A stretch of 64,000 nt of DNA from TMED23 sp964639965 (GTDB lineage: Bacteria; Pseudomonadota; Alphaproteobacteria; Rhodospirillales; UBA2165), in contig CAZXGI010000001.1 of the NCBI GenBank assembly GCA_964639965.1, positions 1 to 64,000 of the forward strand, given 5' to 3'. Below the pieces are notes generated by a model. It ran no database searches. It saw only the letters and a program-made list of their open reading frames with translations, and was not told the DNA's origin. Positions 37,041 through 47,091 of the stretch are shown here, in pieces. How positions within the stretch are numbered: position 1 is the first letter of the stretch; the number at the start of each line of letters is the position of its first letter. The translations under genes and the position numbers were made by a program.

Positions 37041-38141
37041 TTAGCCGTCTTCCAGATGAAAAACCATTGCAAGGCCCAGAAGTAGTGAAATTCCCGATGG
37101 TGTCCAAGCAGCTAGAATAACAGGGATATTCTCCCGTAATCCTAGAGCAAAAACTACATCCGAGAGAAAAAATAGAATAAATCCAGTCAAAATGCCACCA
37201 ATTATGACGTAAGATCCGCTGCTACGGCGTGATTGTCTAAGTGTAAACGTTGCAGCAATTAAAACCATTGCGCATAGTAACAGAGGTGCTGATAACAATG
37301 AATGCCAATAAAGCCGATGGCGTGTAGCTGAAAACCCGGATCTTTCCATATTACTTATAAAGGCTGGAAGATTCCAAAATGACATTGTCTCTGGAGGCGA
37401 GAAACTTTCATGGATTTTGTTCAATGTTATGTCCGTTTCAATCCGATATTTTTTTATAAACATTGGTCTTTTTTCTTTTATGTTGATTGTGGCATTTTCA
37501 AGGAGCCAGAAACCCTTGTTAAGGCTACCTTTTTCGGCATCAATTCGTGATGCAAATTTATCAGCACCTTCATATATGAAAATTGATACACGCGATAGGG
37601 AGATTTTATTATTAATTATTGTCATTTTAGGTGCATGGATAACTGACTGGTTCTTACCACTAGATTGTCGCAGCCACAGCCCGTTCTTTGACACTGCTAG
37701 CAAGTTAGATTGTCCTTGAAAATGTATTGCATTCATGCGGTCGTATTTTGCTAACATTGCAGAGGCTAGTGGGTTGAACGCTGTAATTTTGAGAACACCT
37801 AGGAGAAAAGCAATAAAGATCATTGGCGTTAAAAATTGCCAGGCTGATACACCTGCTGACCGCGTAACTGCTAGCTCACTGCTGCGGGTTAGCTGCCAGA
37901 ACGATGCCATGCCACCAAATAAAACCGCAAAAGGGAAGATTTTTTGTGCCATAAAAGGAAGCTTCATAAGGCCCATTCTTATTACTAAACCAAGACCTAC
38001 GTTATTATTATTTGATGCTCTGCGGAGTAATTCAACGATATCAATAAGAAAAATAATTGTAAGAAAGATAACAAAAATAATCAAAAAGTTGCGCGAAAAA
38101 CTTTTCCCAATATAACCTGATAGTATTATAGATAAGCGCAT
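37041..38141 (-). CDS. lptG: LPS export ABC transporter permease LptG
   Basis: Inner-membrane permease of the LptBFGC exporter that extracts LPS. A 366-residue YjgP/YjgQ protein with membrane helices at the N-terminus (GYIGKSFSRNFLIIFVIFLTIIF) and C-terminus, flanking a periplasmic jellyroll. ELLRR and LMKLPFMAQKIFPFAVLFG are typical of LptG. It follows lptF directly with no gap and precedes lptD by four bases. Confidence 0.95.
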   Translation of the reverse strand: MRLSIILSGYIGKSFSRNFLIIFVIFLTIIFLIDIVELLRRASNNNNVGLGLVIRMGLMKLPFMAQKIFPFAVLFGGMASFWQLTRSSELAVTRSAGVSAWQFLTPMIFIAFLLGVLKITAFNPLASAMLAKYDRMNAIHFQGQSNLLAVSKNGLWLRQSSGKNQSVIHAPKMTIINNKISLSRVSIFIYEGADKFASRIDAEKGSLNKGFWLLENATINIKEKRPMFIKKYRIETDITLNKIHESFSPPETMSFWNLPAFISNMERSGFSATRHRLYWHSLLSAPLLLCAMVLIAATFTLRQSRRSSGSYVIIGGILTGFILFFLSDVVFALGLRENIPVILAAWTPSGISLLLGLAMVFHLEDG

Positions 38142-39245
38142 TCATACTTTCCTTGTTTTGAACCTAGGGTTCACAAATAAGAGGGTCAGCATTATTAAAA
38201 TAGGAGCTAACGTAGCTATATATATCAATGGAACAATTTGGAGATTTTTAGCACTAATGCTAATCACACCCAGATTACTAACCCAAAGGGTAAAAAATAT
38301 AACTGCAGCAGTTATGATGCGATTAGTTTGCCCATGTCTAGAAAAGTCTCCTAGCAGGAGGCAGATAAGTGCAATAAGTGTAAATACAAGTGTGTTGATC
38401 GGCGCGGTTAAGCGTTGATGACCCTCAACTTTAAACTTGCCGAAATCTTGCGGATTTCCAACATCGTTAATCTTTAACTCTAATAACTCACCCACCATTC
38501 GTTCACGCGCTTCTCGGAAGCGACTGCTAGGTTTGGGGGTAAGACCGCTTAGGTCTATGGTATAACGGTCAAAGTATAGAATTGACAAATTATTATTATT
38601 TTTCTGAATTTCTTGTCTGTTTCCTTCAAATACTGTAACACGGGCGCCTTCTGAACTTTTAGTTAATACGCCTCGTTCAGCGATTATTGTTACAGGTTTG
38701 TCTTCTTTTGTCGTATCATGGTAGAGAATTCCACGTAGTTCTGATTGGCCCTTTCGCTCTCTTATATAAATTGTCACTTTGTTTGAAATTGAGTTAAACA
38801 CACCTTCTTTCAGCAGCACATGTGCAAAACTATACCTAATATCCCATTGGAGATTTCGAAAGCCTTGATAGGATTTTGGTGTGACATATAGTGTCATACA
38901 GTACCCCATTAAAACGGCGAAGAAAGCAATCGTAAGTGCTGGCTTCGCAAGGGCAGCAGGACTTACACCAGCTGCCCGCATGACGATAAGTTCACGGTCT
39001 GAATTAAGTCGACTGTAAACAAAAAGTGTTGCGATAAATATTGCGAAAGGAATTATATGAACAATGAAATTAGGGATCTGAAGTAAACTTAATTGAAGAA
39101 ATATTTTGATTGAAACTCCCCTATTTACTATATGCTCAACAGCACGCACGGCGACGAAGAGCCAAATGACACCGGTCATGACCAATCCTGTCAAGAGGGA
39201 TGAAATAAATAGCCGGCGCATCAAATATCTATCTAATTTATTCAA
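38142..39245 (-). CDS. lptF: LPS export ABC transporter permease LptF
   Basis: Second permease of the LPS exporter. The 367-residue protein begins NKLDRYLMRRLF and has the LNSDRELIVMRAAGVSP coupling segment that contacts LptB, then a periplasmic jellyroll and C-terminal membrane helices. lptF immediately precedes lptG in transcription. In many alphaproteobacteria pepA lies divergently upstream of lptF, whereas here a FAD oxidase gene does. Confidence 0.95.
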   Translation of the reverse strand: MNKLDRYLMRRLFISSLLTGLVMTGVIWLFVAVRAVEHIVNRGVSIKIFLQLSLLQIPNFIVHIIPFAIFIATLFVYSRLNSDRELIVMRAAGVSPAALAKPALTIAFFAVLMGYCMTLYVTPKSYQGFRNLQWDIRYSFAHVLLKEGVFNSISNKVTIYIRERKGQSELRGILYHDTTKEDKPVTIIAERGVLTKSSEGARVTVFEGNRQEIQKNNNNLSILYFDRYTIDLSGLTPKPSSRFREARERMVGELLELKINDVGNPQDFGKFKVEGHQRLTAPINTLVFTLIALICLLLGDFSRHGQTNRIITAAVIFFTLWVSNLGVISISAKNLQIVPLIYIATLAPILIMLTLLFVNPRFKTRKV

Positions 39246-39520
39246 GTTACTTGCACTCCATGAGATTCAGTGTGTCCGTTTGGTATAGCCCTCATCTTAT
39301 AGTTAAAACTATATAATGGAATCAATAAAATCCAGTAGTTGAGGATGTTATCAAATAAATTTAGGTTGCAGGAAAACTTAACTAAAATGTTTTATAAAAA
39401 TCGGTTTTAAAACAATACCTTACATCTTTATAGAGTATGAAGCTATTAATTTTAATTTTTTGTACTTAGCCTTTCCACGTTTACAGGAAATTTGTTATAA
39501 GATTATAACTATTCTGATTT

Positions 39521-40927
39521 TTAGATTATTTTTCCTGGGTTCATTATGTTGTGTGGATCAATGGCTTTTTTAATCGTTCTCATTAGTGAAATTTTCGATG
39601 GCGACGCATAGTGGGCGAGTTCTTCGCGCTTAAACAAACCAATTCCATGTTCCGCACTTATGCTACCTTCCATTTCTATTACTAGGTCGTGGACTATGCG
39701 GCTAATTTCCGGTGATTGTGATAGAAAATCCACTTTTCTCATGTTTATTGGTTGAGTTAGATTATAGTGAATATTTCCATCGCCTATGTGCCCAAAAGGG
39801 CAGGGACGGATTCCAGCAAGAGCACTTGTGACACGTTTTGTAGCTTCTTTAATGAAGTTTACGGTGTTTGAGACTGGCACGGAAACATCGTGCTTGATGC
39901 TTCCACCTTCACGTGATTGTGCGGCTGGGATTTCTTCTCTAATTCTCCAGAGATTTTTTCTCTGTGTATTATTTTCTGCAAATACAGCATCCATAATTGT
40001 TCCACCCTCGAGCGCTTTCATGAGGACTTCTTCAATGCTGCTGCGCAGATTATCTTTTTTCTGAGCTGAGGTCAGTTCGATAAGCGCATAAAAAGGATAG
40101 GGTGCGCCAAAAGGGTCATCAACTCCAGGGATATGTTTTTTGCCCAATTCGAGCCCAATCCTTGCTATCAATTCAAAAGCTGTCAGTTTGTCCCCGCATA
40201 TCTCACGTGTTTGATCAAATAGAGTTAAAATAGGTTCAAGCTTAGGTAGTGCAACCAAAACCGTTGTAGACGTTTTTGGAGCAGGATACAGCTTTAATAC
40301 AGCTTTGGTGACAATACCTAATGTGCCTTCAGCGCCAATGAAAAGTTGCTTCAAGTCATACCCAGTATTATCCTTTCGTAGTCTATTCAGTCCGTTCCAG
40401 ATCTCGCCATTTGGGAGCACGACTTCTAAACCTAGAACCAAGTCACGTGTATTACCATATCGAAGAACACTAACTCCCCCTGCGTTTGTCGAAATATTTC
40501 CGCCGATGCAGCAACTCCCTTCGGCTCCTAAGCTTAAAGGAAATAAACATTTTTTTTCTTCTGCTGCAGTTTGTAAATTAGATAAAATACAACCAGATTC
40601 TGCAGTCATTGTATTGTTAAGGGGATCAATATGAATAATTTTATTTAGGCGGTCAGAGGCTAGTACAATACCGCCATTGGCTAGGGTGCCACCAACCAAA
40701 CCTGTACAACCTCCTACAGGTACTACTGGTATTTTTTCTTTCGCACAGGTTTTAATAATCGATGAAACTTCATTAACATCCTTAGGGCGAACTACTATAT
40801 CGGCTTTGCTTCTTGATAATCCCCGCTCTTCATGGAGATAGGGCTTCATTTTATCCGGTTGACAAATGATGCCATTGGGCCCGACAATCGTTTCTAGCTG
40901 GCTTTTTGTTTTATCAGATATAAACAT
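39521..40927 (-). CDS. FAD-binding oxidase, GlcD/D-2-hydroxyacid dehydrogenase type
   Basis: VAO-fold flavoenzyme of 468 residues. VPVGGCTGLVGG is the pyrophosphate-binding motif of the FAD domain, and LSLGAEGSCCIGGNISTNAGG its second part. The C-terminal domain has GHIGDGNIHYN and SAEHGIGLFKR, which carry the substrate metal ligands in the D-lactate/D-2-hydroxyglutarate dehydrogenase group. The precise hydroxyacid cannot be told. It is separated from the threonylcarbamoyl-AMP synthase gene by only seven bases, an association I recall as frequent in alphaproteobacteria but of unknown meaning. Confidence 0.9.
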   Translation of the reverse strand: MFISDKTKSQLETIVGPNGIICQPDKMKPYLHEERGLSRSKADIVVRPKDVNEVSSIIKTCAKEKIPVVPVGGCTGLVGGTLANGGIVLASDRLNKIIHIDPLNNTMTAESGCILSNLQTAAEEKKCLFPLSLGAEGSCCIGGNISTNAGGVSVLRYGNTRDLVLGLEVVLPNGEIWNGLNRLRKDNTGYDLKQLFIGAEGTLGIVTKAVLKLYPAPKTSTTVLVALPKLEPILTLFDQTREICGDKLTAFELIARIGLELGKKHIPGVDDPFGAPYPFYALIELTSAQKKDNLRSSIEEVLMKALEGGTIMDAVFAENNTQRKNLWRIREEIPAAQSREGGSIKHDVSVPVSNTVNFIKEATKRVTSALAGIRPCPFGHIGDGNIHYNLTQPINMRKVDFLSQSPEISRIVHDLVIEMEGSISAEHGIGLFKREELAHYASPSKISLMRTIKKAIDPHNIMNPGKII

Positions 40928-40934
40928 GATTTAA

Positions 40935-41879
40935 TTATTCACTTGTGGCCGCTCGGCGCAAGCGATCGTTAATTGCCAACCCTATACCTATTTTTGGAAT
41001 TGGCATTACAGCTATAGGTTTTGCTCCCGGTTTGTTTAACTCATGCATAAATCTAAACAAATTTGCAGCTGCTTCAACTAAATCCCCCGTGTAACTTAGG
41101 TTAAGTGCTGAGGGCGGAGCATTAGGTCCAAAACCGAGTACGTTTTCATTCTCAGAAAACATAGTCGCATCTATACGAATTGGTGTGTCTGGAGCGTAAT
41201 GACGGTTAAGCATGCCTGGAGATAAAATCTTGCGGTTGTCACTTGGGAGTGAAATTGGGCCAATAATTTTGTTAATTTGGTCTATAGTTATTTTACCCGA
41301 CCTCAAGAGTATAGGTGCTTCGCCTGATAAATCAACGACTGTGGATTCTATTCCAATTGAGCATGACCCACCATTAATAATTAATGGAATTGCACCACCA
41401 AGTGATTTTTCGACATGCTCAGCAGTTGTGGGACTTATCTTGCCCGAGAGGTTAGCGCTAGGCGCAGCTATAGGGCATGCGGCTTCTTTAATTAGTTCTA
41501 GGGCAATGCTGTGAGAAGGGATCCGGACGGCGACCGTATCTAGTCCTGAACTGACCAGGAGGGATAGTCGACAATTTTGTGTTTTCTTTAATATCAGGGT
41601 CAGTGCACCTGGCCAAAAATTCTTAGCTAGTTTCTCAGACCAATCATTCCATTCGGTTTGTTGTTTGACATCACTAATATTCTTGAAATGGACAATGAGG
41701 GGATTGAAACTAGGCCGTTGTTTGGCAGCGTAAATCCGCGCCACTGCTTGGTCGTTGAAGGCATTCGCGCCGAGGCCATAAACTGTTTCTGTTGGAAACG
41801 CGACGATTTCACCAGCGCTTAATTGGGTCGCAGCACTATGAATTCCCTGAGCATCTGCATATAAAAATTTTGTTTTCAT
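40935..41879 (-). CDS. L-threonylcarbamoyladenylate synthase (Sua5/TsaC family)
   Basis: Makes threonylcarbamoyl-AMP for the t6A modification of ANN-decoding tRNAs. FPTETVYGLGANAF and KQRPSFNPLIVHF are the YrdC-domain ATP/threonine motifs, and GSCSIGIESTVVDLS follows. The 314-residue length, with a C-terminal Sua5 domain ending near RLRRAATSE, shows the long Sua5 type. Start set at ATG 41879; an upstream in-frame extension to 41906 reaches the cysQ end. Confidence 0.93.
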   Translation of the reverse strand: MKTKFLYADAQGIHSAATQLSAGEIVAFPTETVYGLGANAFNDQAVARIYAAKQRPSFNPLIVHFKNISDVKQQTEWNDWSEKLAKNFWPGALTLILKKTQNCRLSLLVSSGLDTVAVRIPSHSIALELIKEAACPIAAPSANLSGKISPTTAEHVEKSLGGAIPLIINGGSCSIGIESTVVDLSGEAPILLRSGKITIDQINKIIGPISLPSDNRKILSPGMLNRHYAPDTPIRIDATMFSENENVLGFGPNAPPSALNLSYTGDLVEAAANLFRFMHELNKPGAKPIAVMPIPKIGIGLAINDRLRRAATSE

Positions 41880-41906
41880 GAGTTGGTTTATAGCATATTC
41901 CAGCAC

Positions 41907-42671
41907 TTATAGGCCTTGAGCAATAAAAAAAGGATTGAGAATGTTATCTTTACCATAAAGGAATGGTGAACCATCAATTTGCGTTAAAGAACCACCAGCT
42001 GCAGTCAATACTGCATGGCCTGCAGCAATATCCCATTCTGAAGTAGGCCCAAACCTAGGATAAAGGTCCGCCTCGCCTGCTGCAATAAGGCATAATTTAA
42101 GAGAACTTCCCAAGTACATTGTATTTTTGATTTTATATTTCGATAGATAGTTTTTCTCTTCATCGCGATGCGAACGACTTGAAACCACAGTGATGCCGTG
42201 TTTTGGCGCAGAACGAGCTGAGATTTTTTTTATTTTATTATTCTCATCTTCACAAAAAGCGTCAAACTTTCTTCCCCAGAAAGTTTTGCGAAGAGCTGGA
42301 GCATGTACAATTCCAAGAACAGCAATACCATTTTCAATTAGAGCAATATTCACAGTAAATTCATCGCGTTTGTTGATAAATTCTTTAGTGCCATCTAACG
42401 CATCAACCAACCAGAATTTGTTTTTACTTCTTGAAGAACTCTTGCCAGCTGAATATGATTCTTCGCCAATAACCGGTATGTTGGGCGTAAATTGGGCTAA
42501 GCCTTCCAATATTATAGATTCGGCCTTTTTATCTGCTTCTGTTACAGGGGATTTGTCTATTTTCTCACGGACTTGCAAATCAGTCTGATAGAATTCAAGA
42601 ATTTTATCTCCTGCTTCTTTGGCTAGTTTAAGAAGCAACTTGATAGAATTATCTGAGAAATCTGTTGGCAA
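41907..42671 (-). CDS. cysQ: 3'(2'),5'-bisphosphate nucleotidase CysQ
   Basis: Hydrolyses 3'-phosphoadenosine 5'-phosphate in sulfur metabolism. Inositol monophosphatase-like fold with GEESY, the metal motif DALDGTKEF, and SEWDIAAGHAVLTAAGG. The 254 residues are normal. It is next to the Sua5 gene (27 bases) and the cupin gene (11 bases), so one minus-strand transcript is likely. Confidence 0.93.
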   Translation of the reverse strand: MPTDFSDNSIKLLLKLAKEAGDKILEFYQTDLQVREKIDKSPVTEADKKAESIILEGLAQFTPNIPVIGEESYSAGKSSSRSKNKFWLVDALDGTKEFINKRDEFTVNIALIENGIAVLGIVHAPALRKTFWGRKFDAFCEDENNKIKKISARSAPKHGITVVSSRSHRDEEKNYLSKYKIKNTMYLGSSLKLCLIAAGEADLYPRFGPTSEWDIAAGHAVLTAAGGSLTQIDGSPFLYGKDNILNPFFIAQGL

Positions 42672-42682
42672 TAAAAATTCCT

Positions 42683-43168
42683 TTAGCCTATAGCTTTCTC
42701 TGCATCCTCATGCCAGTGTTTGGTGGGTGCGTTAGAGCCAATTAAAATAAATGCAATTTGACACGGTTCTGAGAAAGGGTTGGCCCAGCCGTGCATTGTC
42801 GCACGTTGAACCATAACATCACCAGCATTAAAATCTATTTTGTCTCCATCATCCAAATACATCTCACATCTGCCGGAGAGACATATTGCGTAATCAATTG
42901 TATTTGTGCGGTGCATATATGCTTCTTTGCCAGGGACCAACTCGAGAATTCGAAATATTGATCCAGTTTTTGGGGGTTCAATATCTCTAGGCGTAGCAGT
43001 TGGATCTTTACCATTTACATCGGCAGGAGACCCCTCTGTGACCCAGAGTAATGTTTCAAAATTGCCCGAACGCAGTTGCTGTATATTTCCCATTATTTCA
43101 TCAGCACCTACGATTGCTTTGCCATCAGTTGCGTGGGACGTAATAATGCGACGGATATTAAGCGTCAT
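42683..43168 (-). CDS. Cupin-domain protein
   Basis: A 161-residue single-domain cupin of unknown substrate. The two cupin motifs are visible: MHRTNTIDYAICLSGRCEMYL and GDVMVQRATMHGWANPF, with His residues positioned for a metal, though the first motif has few of the classical ones. The N-terminal half, with NFETLLWVTEGSP, is typical of a family of alphaproteobacterial cupins with TIDY-I-L-G-E motifs. It precedes cysQ closely; the function is not predictable. Confidence 0.8.
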   Translation of the reverse strand: MTLNIRRIITSHATDGKAIVGADEIMGNIQQLRSGNFETLLWVTEGSPADVNGKDPTATPRDIEPPKTGSIFRILELVPGKEAYMHRTNTIDYAICLSGRCEMYLDDGDKIDFNAGDVMVQRATMHGWANPFSEPCQIAFILIGSNAPTKHWHEDAEKAIG

Positions 43169-43258
43169 TATTATTGCTCCGAAAGATTTCTATTATAATT
43201 TCATTATGCGTTTAACAAATTTATTTAGCTAATGCTACAGCAATAAACCCATTTGGGC

Positions 43259-44143
43259 CTAGATCTTTCGCCGTTCACGGTAAATATTAAAGTAATTGCC
43301 AGTAAAAATTAATATTGCGCCAAAAAATATCCAGATCGAATATGGTTCATCGTATAAATAAAATCCAACTAATGCGATTATAGGCATTCTCATAAAATCA
43401 ATGGGTATAACAACAGTCACATCTGCCAGAATTATAGCACGAGTCATACAATAATGCGCTGTGAGAGACATCGTGCCAACCAAGAGTATCCAAGGGCAAT
43501 CTCCCCATGTCGGAGTTGTCCAATTTAAATAAGCTCCAATTGCACTAATTGGTAGTTGCATAACAAACATTAAGAAAAGAATTGTTAGGGGACTATCATG
43601 TTTGGATAATGATTTCGTGATTACGTTTGCCGCAGCAAAACAAAATGCCGCGCATAGTACCGCAAATGAACCGTAATCAATAGGAATTAGCCCAGGGCGA
43701 AGGATAACTAAAACCCCTGAAAAACCAAAAAAAATAGCAACTATTTTTCCTATTGTTAGTTTCTCTTTCAAAAAAGTAACTGCAAAAATGGCAACCCAAA
43801 TAGGAATGCTAAACTCAAGAGCAAAGACCTGAGCTAATGGGATCAAACTGACGCCAATGATCCAGGTTAAATTTCCAAAATAATGTATAGTATTTCTAAA
43901 TATATGTAACCCTAGGTTCTTTGTCGAAATAGAATTCCAACCATTAAACATCACTAGCACTAAAGTGACGGTGAGCGCTACAGAAGTTCTTAGGAAGACG
44001 ATCTCGAACGAATCTATAGTGTTGGTTAATTCACGCACTGCCACCGCCATGGTTGAAAATGAGGCCAAAGTTCCGACCATCCATAACACAGCAAGATAGA
44101 GTTTATTTCGCTTGTCTAAAATGTGTTCAATCAGGGGTTTCAA
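43259..44143 (-). CDS. DMT-superfamily (EamA) transporter
   Basis: A 294-residue inner-membrane protein with ten hydrophobic helices arranged as two repeats of the EamA domain. The repeat boundary lies near residue 145, at GFSGVLVILRPG, a characteristic end of the first repeat. DEPYSIWIFFGAILIFTGNY closes the second. Members export amino acids, nucleotides or other small metabolites; nothing in the sequence or neighbours fixes the substrate here. Confidence 0.87.
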   Translation of the reverse strand: MKPLIEHILDKRNKLYLAVLWMVGTLASFSTMAVAVRELTNTIDSFEIVFLRTSVALTVTLVLVMFNGWNSISTKNLGLHIFRNTIHYFGNLTWIIGVSLIPLAQVFALEFSIPIWVAIFAVTFLKEKLTIGKIVAIFFGFSGVLVILRPGLIPIDYGSFAVLCAAFCFAAANVITKSLSKHDSPLTILFLMFVMQLPISAIGAYLNWTTPTWGDCPWILLVGTMSLTAHYCMTRAIILADVTVVIPIDFMRMPIIALVGFYLYDEPYSIWIFFGAILIFTGNYFNIYRERRKI

Positions 44144-44189
44144 TTGGGTGCATTTCTGTTAAATTTTTGAAAACTATTCTTTAATTGTA

Positions 44190-45680
44190 CTATTTTTTTA
44201 TTTTCAGCGTTTTTGTGGGCCAAAGTGGTTGATCACTCGGTAGGTTGATAGATGATTTACTTTTAGTGGTGTATCTCCACGCTTCAATTGTGTTGGACCA
44301 GTAGTCTTCAGGCAAACCAGCCTTGAGTTTCAAGTGGTTGATAAATTGTTTAGGACTAGGAATTTGCTCCCATACGGAAGGGAGAAATACGCTCCTACAT
44401 TGTGTCCCTTCTTTTAGAATGATTCCATCTATACCGGGTTGAAGTTTCGAAAGTAGATCTGCTTCATTTGAGAAATATATTTGTGTTTGTGAGCTTAAAA
44501 TTGATATGGATATTTCAATATCCCCTGATCTTACTTCTTCTAGTGTAAGTCTCGGAAAGCGAGGGTCCTCAAAGGCCGCTTTGCAAGCATTTTCAATAAT
44601 ATCTTTAATTAGGGGTTTGGTAGCTTGTAATGAGCCTATGCACCCTCGTAATTGGTCTTTTTTACTTAGGGTTATGAATGAAGCACCGGTATCAGTTAAG
44701 ACTTCGTTGAGTATTGGTAGCTTAAAGTTTTTGGTCTCAGGATGTAGCAATTGTGAGAATATAGCCGAAGCAGCTAACCGTAGCAGTTTTTCACCATGTT
44801 GTTCAAGGATGTCAGACATTGCGGATTCTGCTTCAGCTTTATTTTTATTATTCTCACCGTAATTTTCCTCAAAATACCAGGATCCGTAACCCACAACCCT
44901 ATCCTTAGTACCGGCCGTATCACCTGAATTTCGCATATCTGCAATCTTTACTACCAAGCCTTTTTCCTTTCCCAACATTAAAAGGCCCTTAATTGAATGT
45001 CGTCCGCAAGCCTGCTCTCGTCCTATGGCATTTGGGTTCATTTGCTCAATGGCTTTACATGTTTGTCTATCGAGTAAAGTAGCCTGATTATAATTCAAAT
45101 AGTGACTAAGGTCTGATGAAATAAGGATTAAGGTTTCAGGACCGCCCCAGAGAATATCTAATATCTCAGCAACTTTTTCAGGATTTGTATCACCAACAAT
45201 TAGGGGTACCAGTTTAAAGCTATCTAGAATCGTTTGTAAAAAGGGGAGGTGTATTTCAATACTGTGATCTTCTGCATGAGTTTCATTAAAAATTTCGACG
45301 TAGTCTAGATCTTTAATACTTGCTATAGCATCTGTATCTATATGCACATCACCCAAAGGAGTTTGGAATATCTCAGCGCTTGGAAGAGCTAGGCCTTTAG
45401 TAGCGACACGATGGCAAGGGCCTAGAATGACAACCCGTTTTATTTTTTCACGAGCTGGCTTTAGTCGATTATATACAGCCGCTGCTGTTAGGCCAGAATA
45501 AATGTAACCTGCATGAGGGGCGATAATAGCTTTAGGAATAATGGTCGTATTATCAATATATTTCTCGGCCTCATTTAAAAAATACTTTACTGTAACCTTC
45601 AGTTCATGCGGATTGCTAGGATAGAATGTTCCAGCAATAGCTGGAGGACGAATATTTTGCATAACGGTATTTAAAGGCAT
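44190..45680 (-). CDS. MEMO-AMMECR1 fusion, AmmeMemoRadiSam system protein
   Basis: Two domains are joined in 496 residues. Residues 9-270 are the MEMO domain, with IAPHAGYIYSG, LGPCHR, HAEDHSIEIHLPFLQ and QACGRHSI. His56, His90 and Cys225 match the metal-site residues of human MEMO1. Residues 290-485 are the AMMECR1 domain, with ASFITLSKKDQLRGCIGS and DPRFPRLTLEEV. These families occur with a dedicated radical SAM enzyme, and here that partner is divergent at 45906. The system has no settled function. MEMO homologues bind iron or copper in other organisms; that does not show an activity here. Confidence 0.93.
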   Translation of the reverse strand: MPLNTVMQNIRPPAIAGTFYPSNPHELKVTVKYFLNEAEKYIDNTTIIPKAIIAPHAGYIYSGLTAAAVYNRLKPAREKIKRVVILGPCHRVATKGLALPSAEIFQTPLGDVHIDTDAIASIKDLDYVEIFNETHAEDHSIEIHLPFLQTILDSFKLVPLIVGDTNPEKVAEILDILWGGPETLILISSDLSHYLNYNQATLLDRQTCKAIEQMNPNAIGREQACGRHSIKGLLMLGKEKGLVVKIADMRNSGDTAGTKDRVVGYGSWYFEENYGENNKNKAEAESAMSDILEQHGEKLLRLAASAIFSQLLHPETKNFKLPILNEVLTDTGASFITLSKKDQLRGCIGSLQATKPLIKDIIENACKAAFEDPRFPRLTLEEVRSGDIEISISILSSQTQIYFSNEADLLSKLQPGIDGIILKEGTQCRSVFLPSVWEQIPSPKQFINHLKLKAGLPEDYWSNTIEAWRYTTKSKSSINLPSDQPLWPTKTLKIKK

Positions 45681-45905
45681 GATTTAGATTCTTGAAATTA
45701 GAGTTCAACAAAACCTTATGGAAAAAATAACATCTAATTTTGATTTTGACACTAGTTTTAATAACTTTCAGTTTTTCAATTAGTTGTGTACCCTTAATGT
45801 GTTATAAAATTAAAAATTGTTAAAAGAGCAGTGTTGACACTCTTCTCTTGTTTTGTTTGGTGTCTGCAGATTTAATTTATGTTTTTGATCGTCTTATAAA
45901 TAATT

Positions 45906-46973
45906 ATGAACCATCAAACTCAATATTGGCAATTACTTGCCGATGGCCGCGTTCAGTGTGATGTTTGCCCGCGTGAATGCAGGCTGAAAGAGGGCCAACG
46001 TGGTCTTTGTTTTGTTCGAGCATGTCAGAATCAAGAAATTGTCCTAACAACCTATGGACGTTCTTCAGGTTTTTGCATAGATCCAATTGAGAAGAAGCCT
46101 CTCAATCATTTTTTGCCTGGAACTCCAGTACTTTCATTTGGTACAGCAGGTTGTAACTTAACTTGCAAGTTTTGCCAGAATCATGATATTTCAAAATCAC
46201 GAGAGATGGATAAATTGGCTGATTACGCAAGCCCTGAAAAGATAGCCTTGATCGCTGAAGAATTAGGTTGCAAGAGTGTAGCCTTTACTTATAACGATCC
46301 CACTATTTTTATAGAATATGCTATCGATGTTGCGGTGGCTTGTCATGAAAAAAACATAAAAACAGTAGCCGTTACTGCTGGTTATATTTTGCCAACTCCT
46401 CGAGCAGAATTTTTTCGCCATATTGATGCGGCTAATATTGACCTTAAATCTTTTACTGAACGATTTTATAGGGAGGTTTGTTCGGGGCACTTAAATGAAG
46501 TTTTAGACACCTTGGAATATCTTAGAAATGAAACAGAAGTCTGGTTTGAAATAACTACGCTCTTGATTCCAGGTGAAAATGATTCAGATCGGGAAATCAA
46601 TGAAGAATGTGAATGGATTGCTGAGCGACTTGGATCCGATGTTCCCTTGCATTTCTCAGCTTTTCACCCTGACTGGAAAATGTTAGATAAAGCAAATACT
46701 CCACCAAATACGTTATTCAAAGCACAAAAAATTGCACAAAAGCATGGGCTCCGTTATGTCTATCTTGGTAACATCCACGATTTTAATGGATCTAGCACTT
46801 ATTGTCATAAATGCGGTGAAACTTTAATTGGACGAGACTGGTATGAACTTTCGATTTGGGGATTGACGTCAGAAGGTAAGTGTCGAAAATGTGGTGCCGG
46901 ATGTTCAGGCATATTTGATGGTCTTCCAGGGACATGGGGGCGCAAACGAAAGGTCATTGAGTTTACTAATTAA
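45906..46973 (+). CDS. AmmeMemoRadiSam system radical SAM enzyme
   Basis: Radical SAM protein of 355 residues. The [4Fe-4S]/SAM triad is Cys83, Cys87 and Cys90 in GCNLTCKFC. Before it lies an N-terminal cysteine-rich segment (Cys18, 21, 25, 35 and 40 in CDVCPRECRLKEGQ), and after it a zinc-ribbon-like CHKCGETL and CRKCGAGC near residues 297-335. It ends GLPGTWGRKRK. These traits match the AmmeMemoRadiSam enzyme rather than pyruvate formate-lyase activase. It is divergent from the MEMO-AMMECR1 gene with 225 bases between, which would hold both promoters. The substrate is unknown. Confidence 0.93.
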   Translation: MNHQTQYWQLLADGRVQCDVCPRECRLKEGQRGLCFVRACQNQEIVLTTYGRSSGFCIDPIEKKPLNHFLPGTPVLSFGTAGCNLTCKFCQNHDISKSREMDKLADYASPEKIALIAEELGCKSVAFTYNDPTIFIEYAIDVAVACHEKNIKTVAVTAGYILPTPRAEFFRHIDAANIDLKSFTERFYREVCSGHLNEVLDTLEYLRNETEVWFEITTLLIPGENDSDREINEECEWIAERLGSDVPLHFSAFHPDWKMLDKANTPPNTLFKAQKIAQKHGLRYVYLGNIHDFNGSSTYCHKCGETLIGRDWYELSIWGLTSEGKCRKCGAGCSGIFDGLPGTWGRKRKVIEFTN

Positions 46974-47091
46974 TATAGGGTTTGTCTTTTCTTGCACTGA
47001 TCAACTCTAAAAAATATTTAATCAAATTTTGTTATGAGAGTTGATTTAGATTGTGACCACTATAAATCTAGCTAAGGTGCCATAGAATTTT

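Noticed and set aside
42190..42588. 132-residue open frame opposite cysQ
   Set aside because: Shadow of the cysQ gene; no independent start signal or homology recognised.
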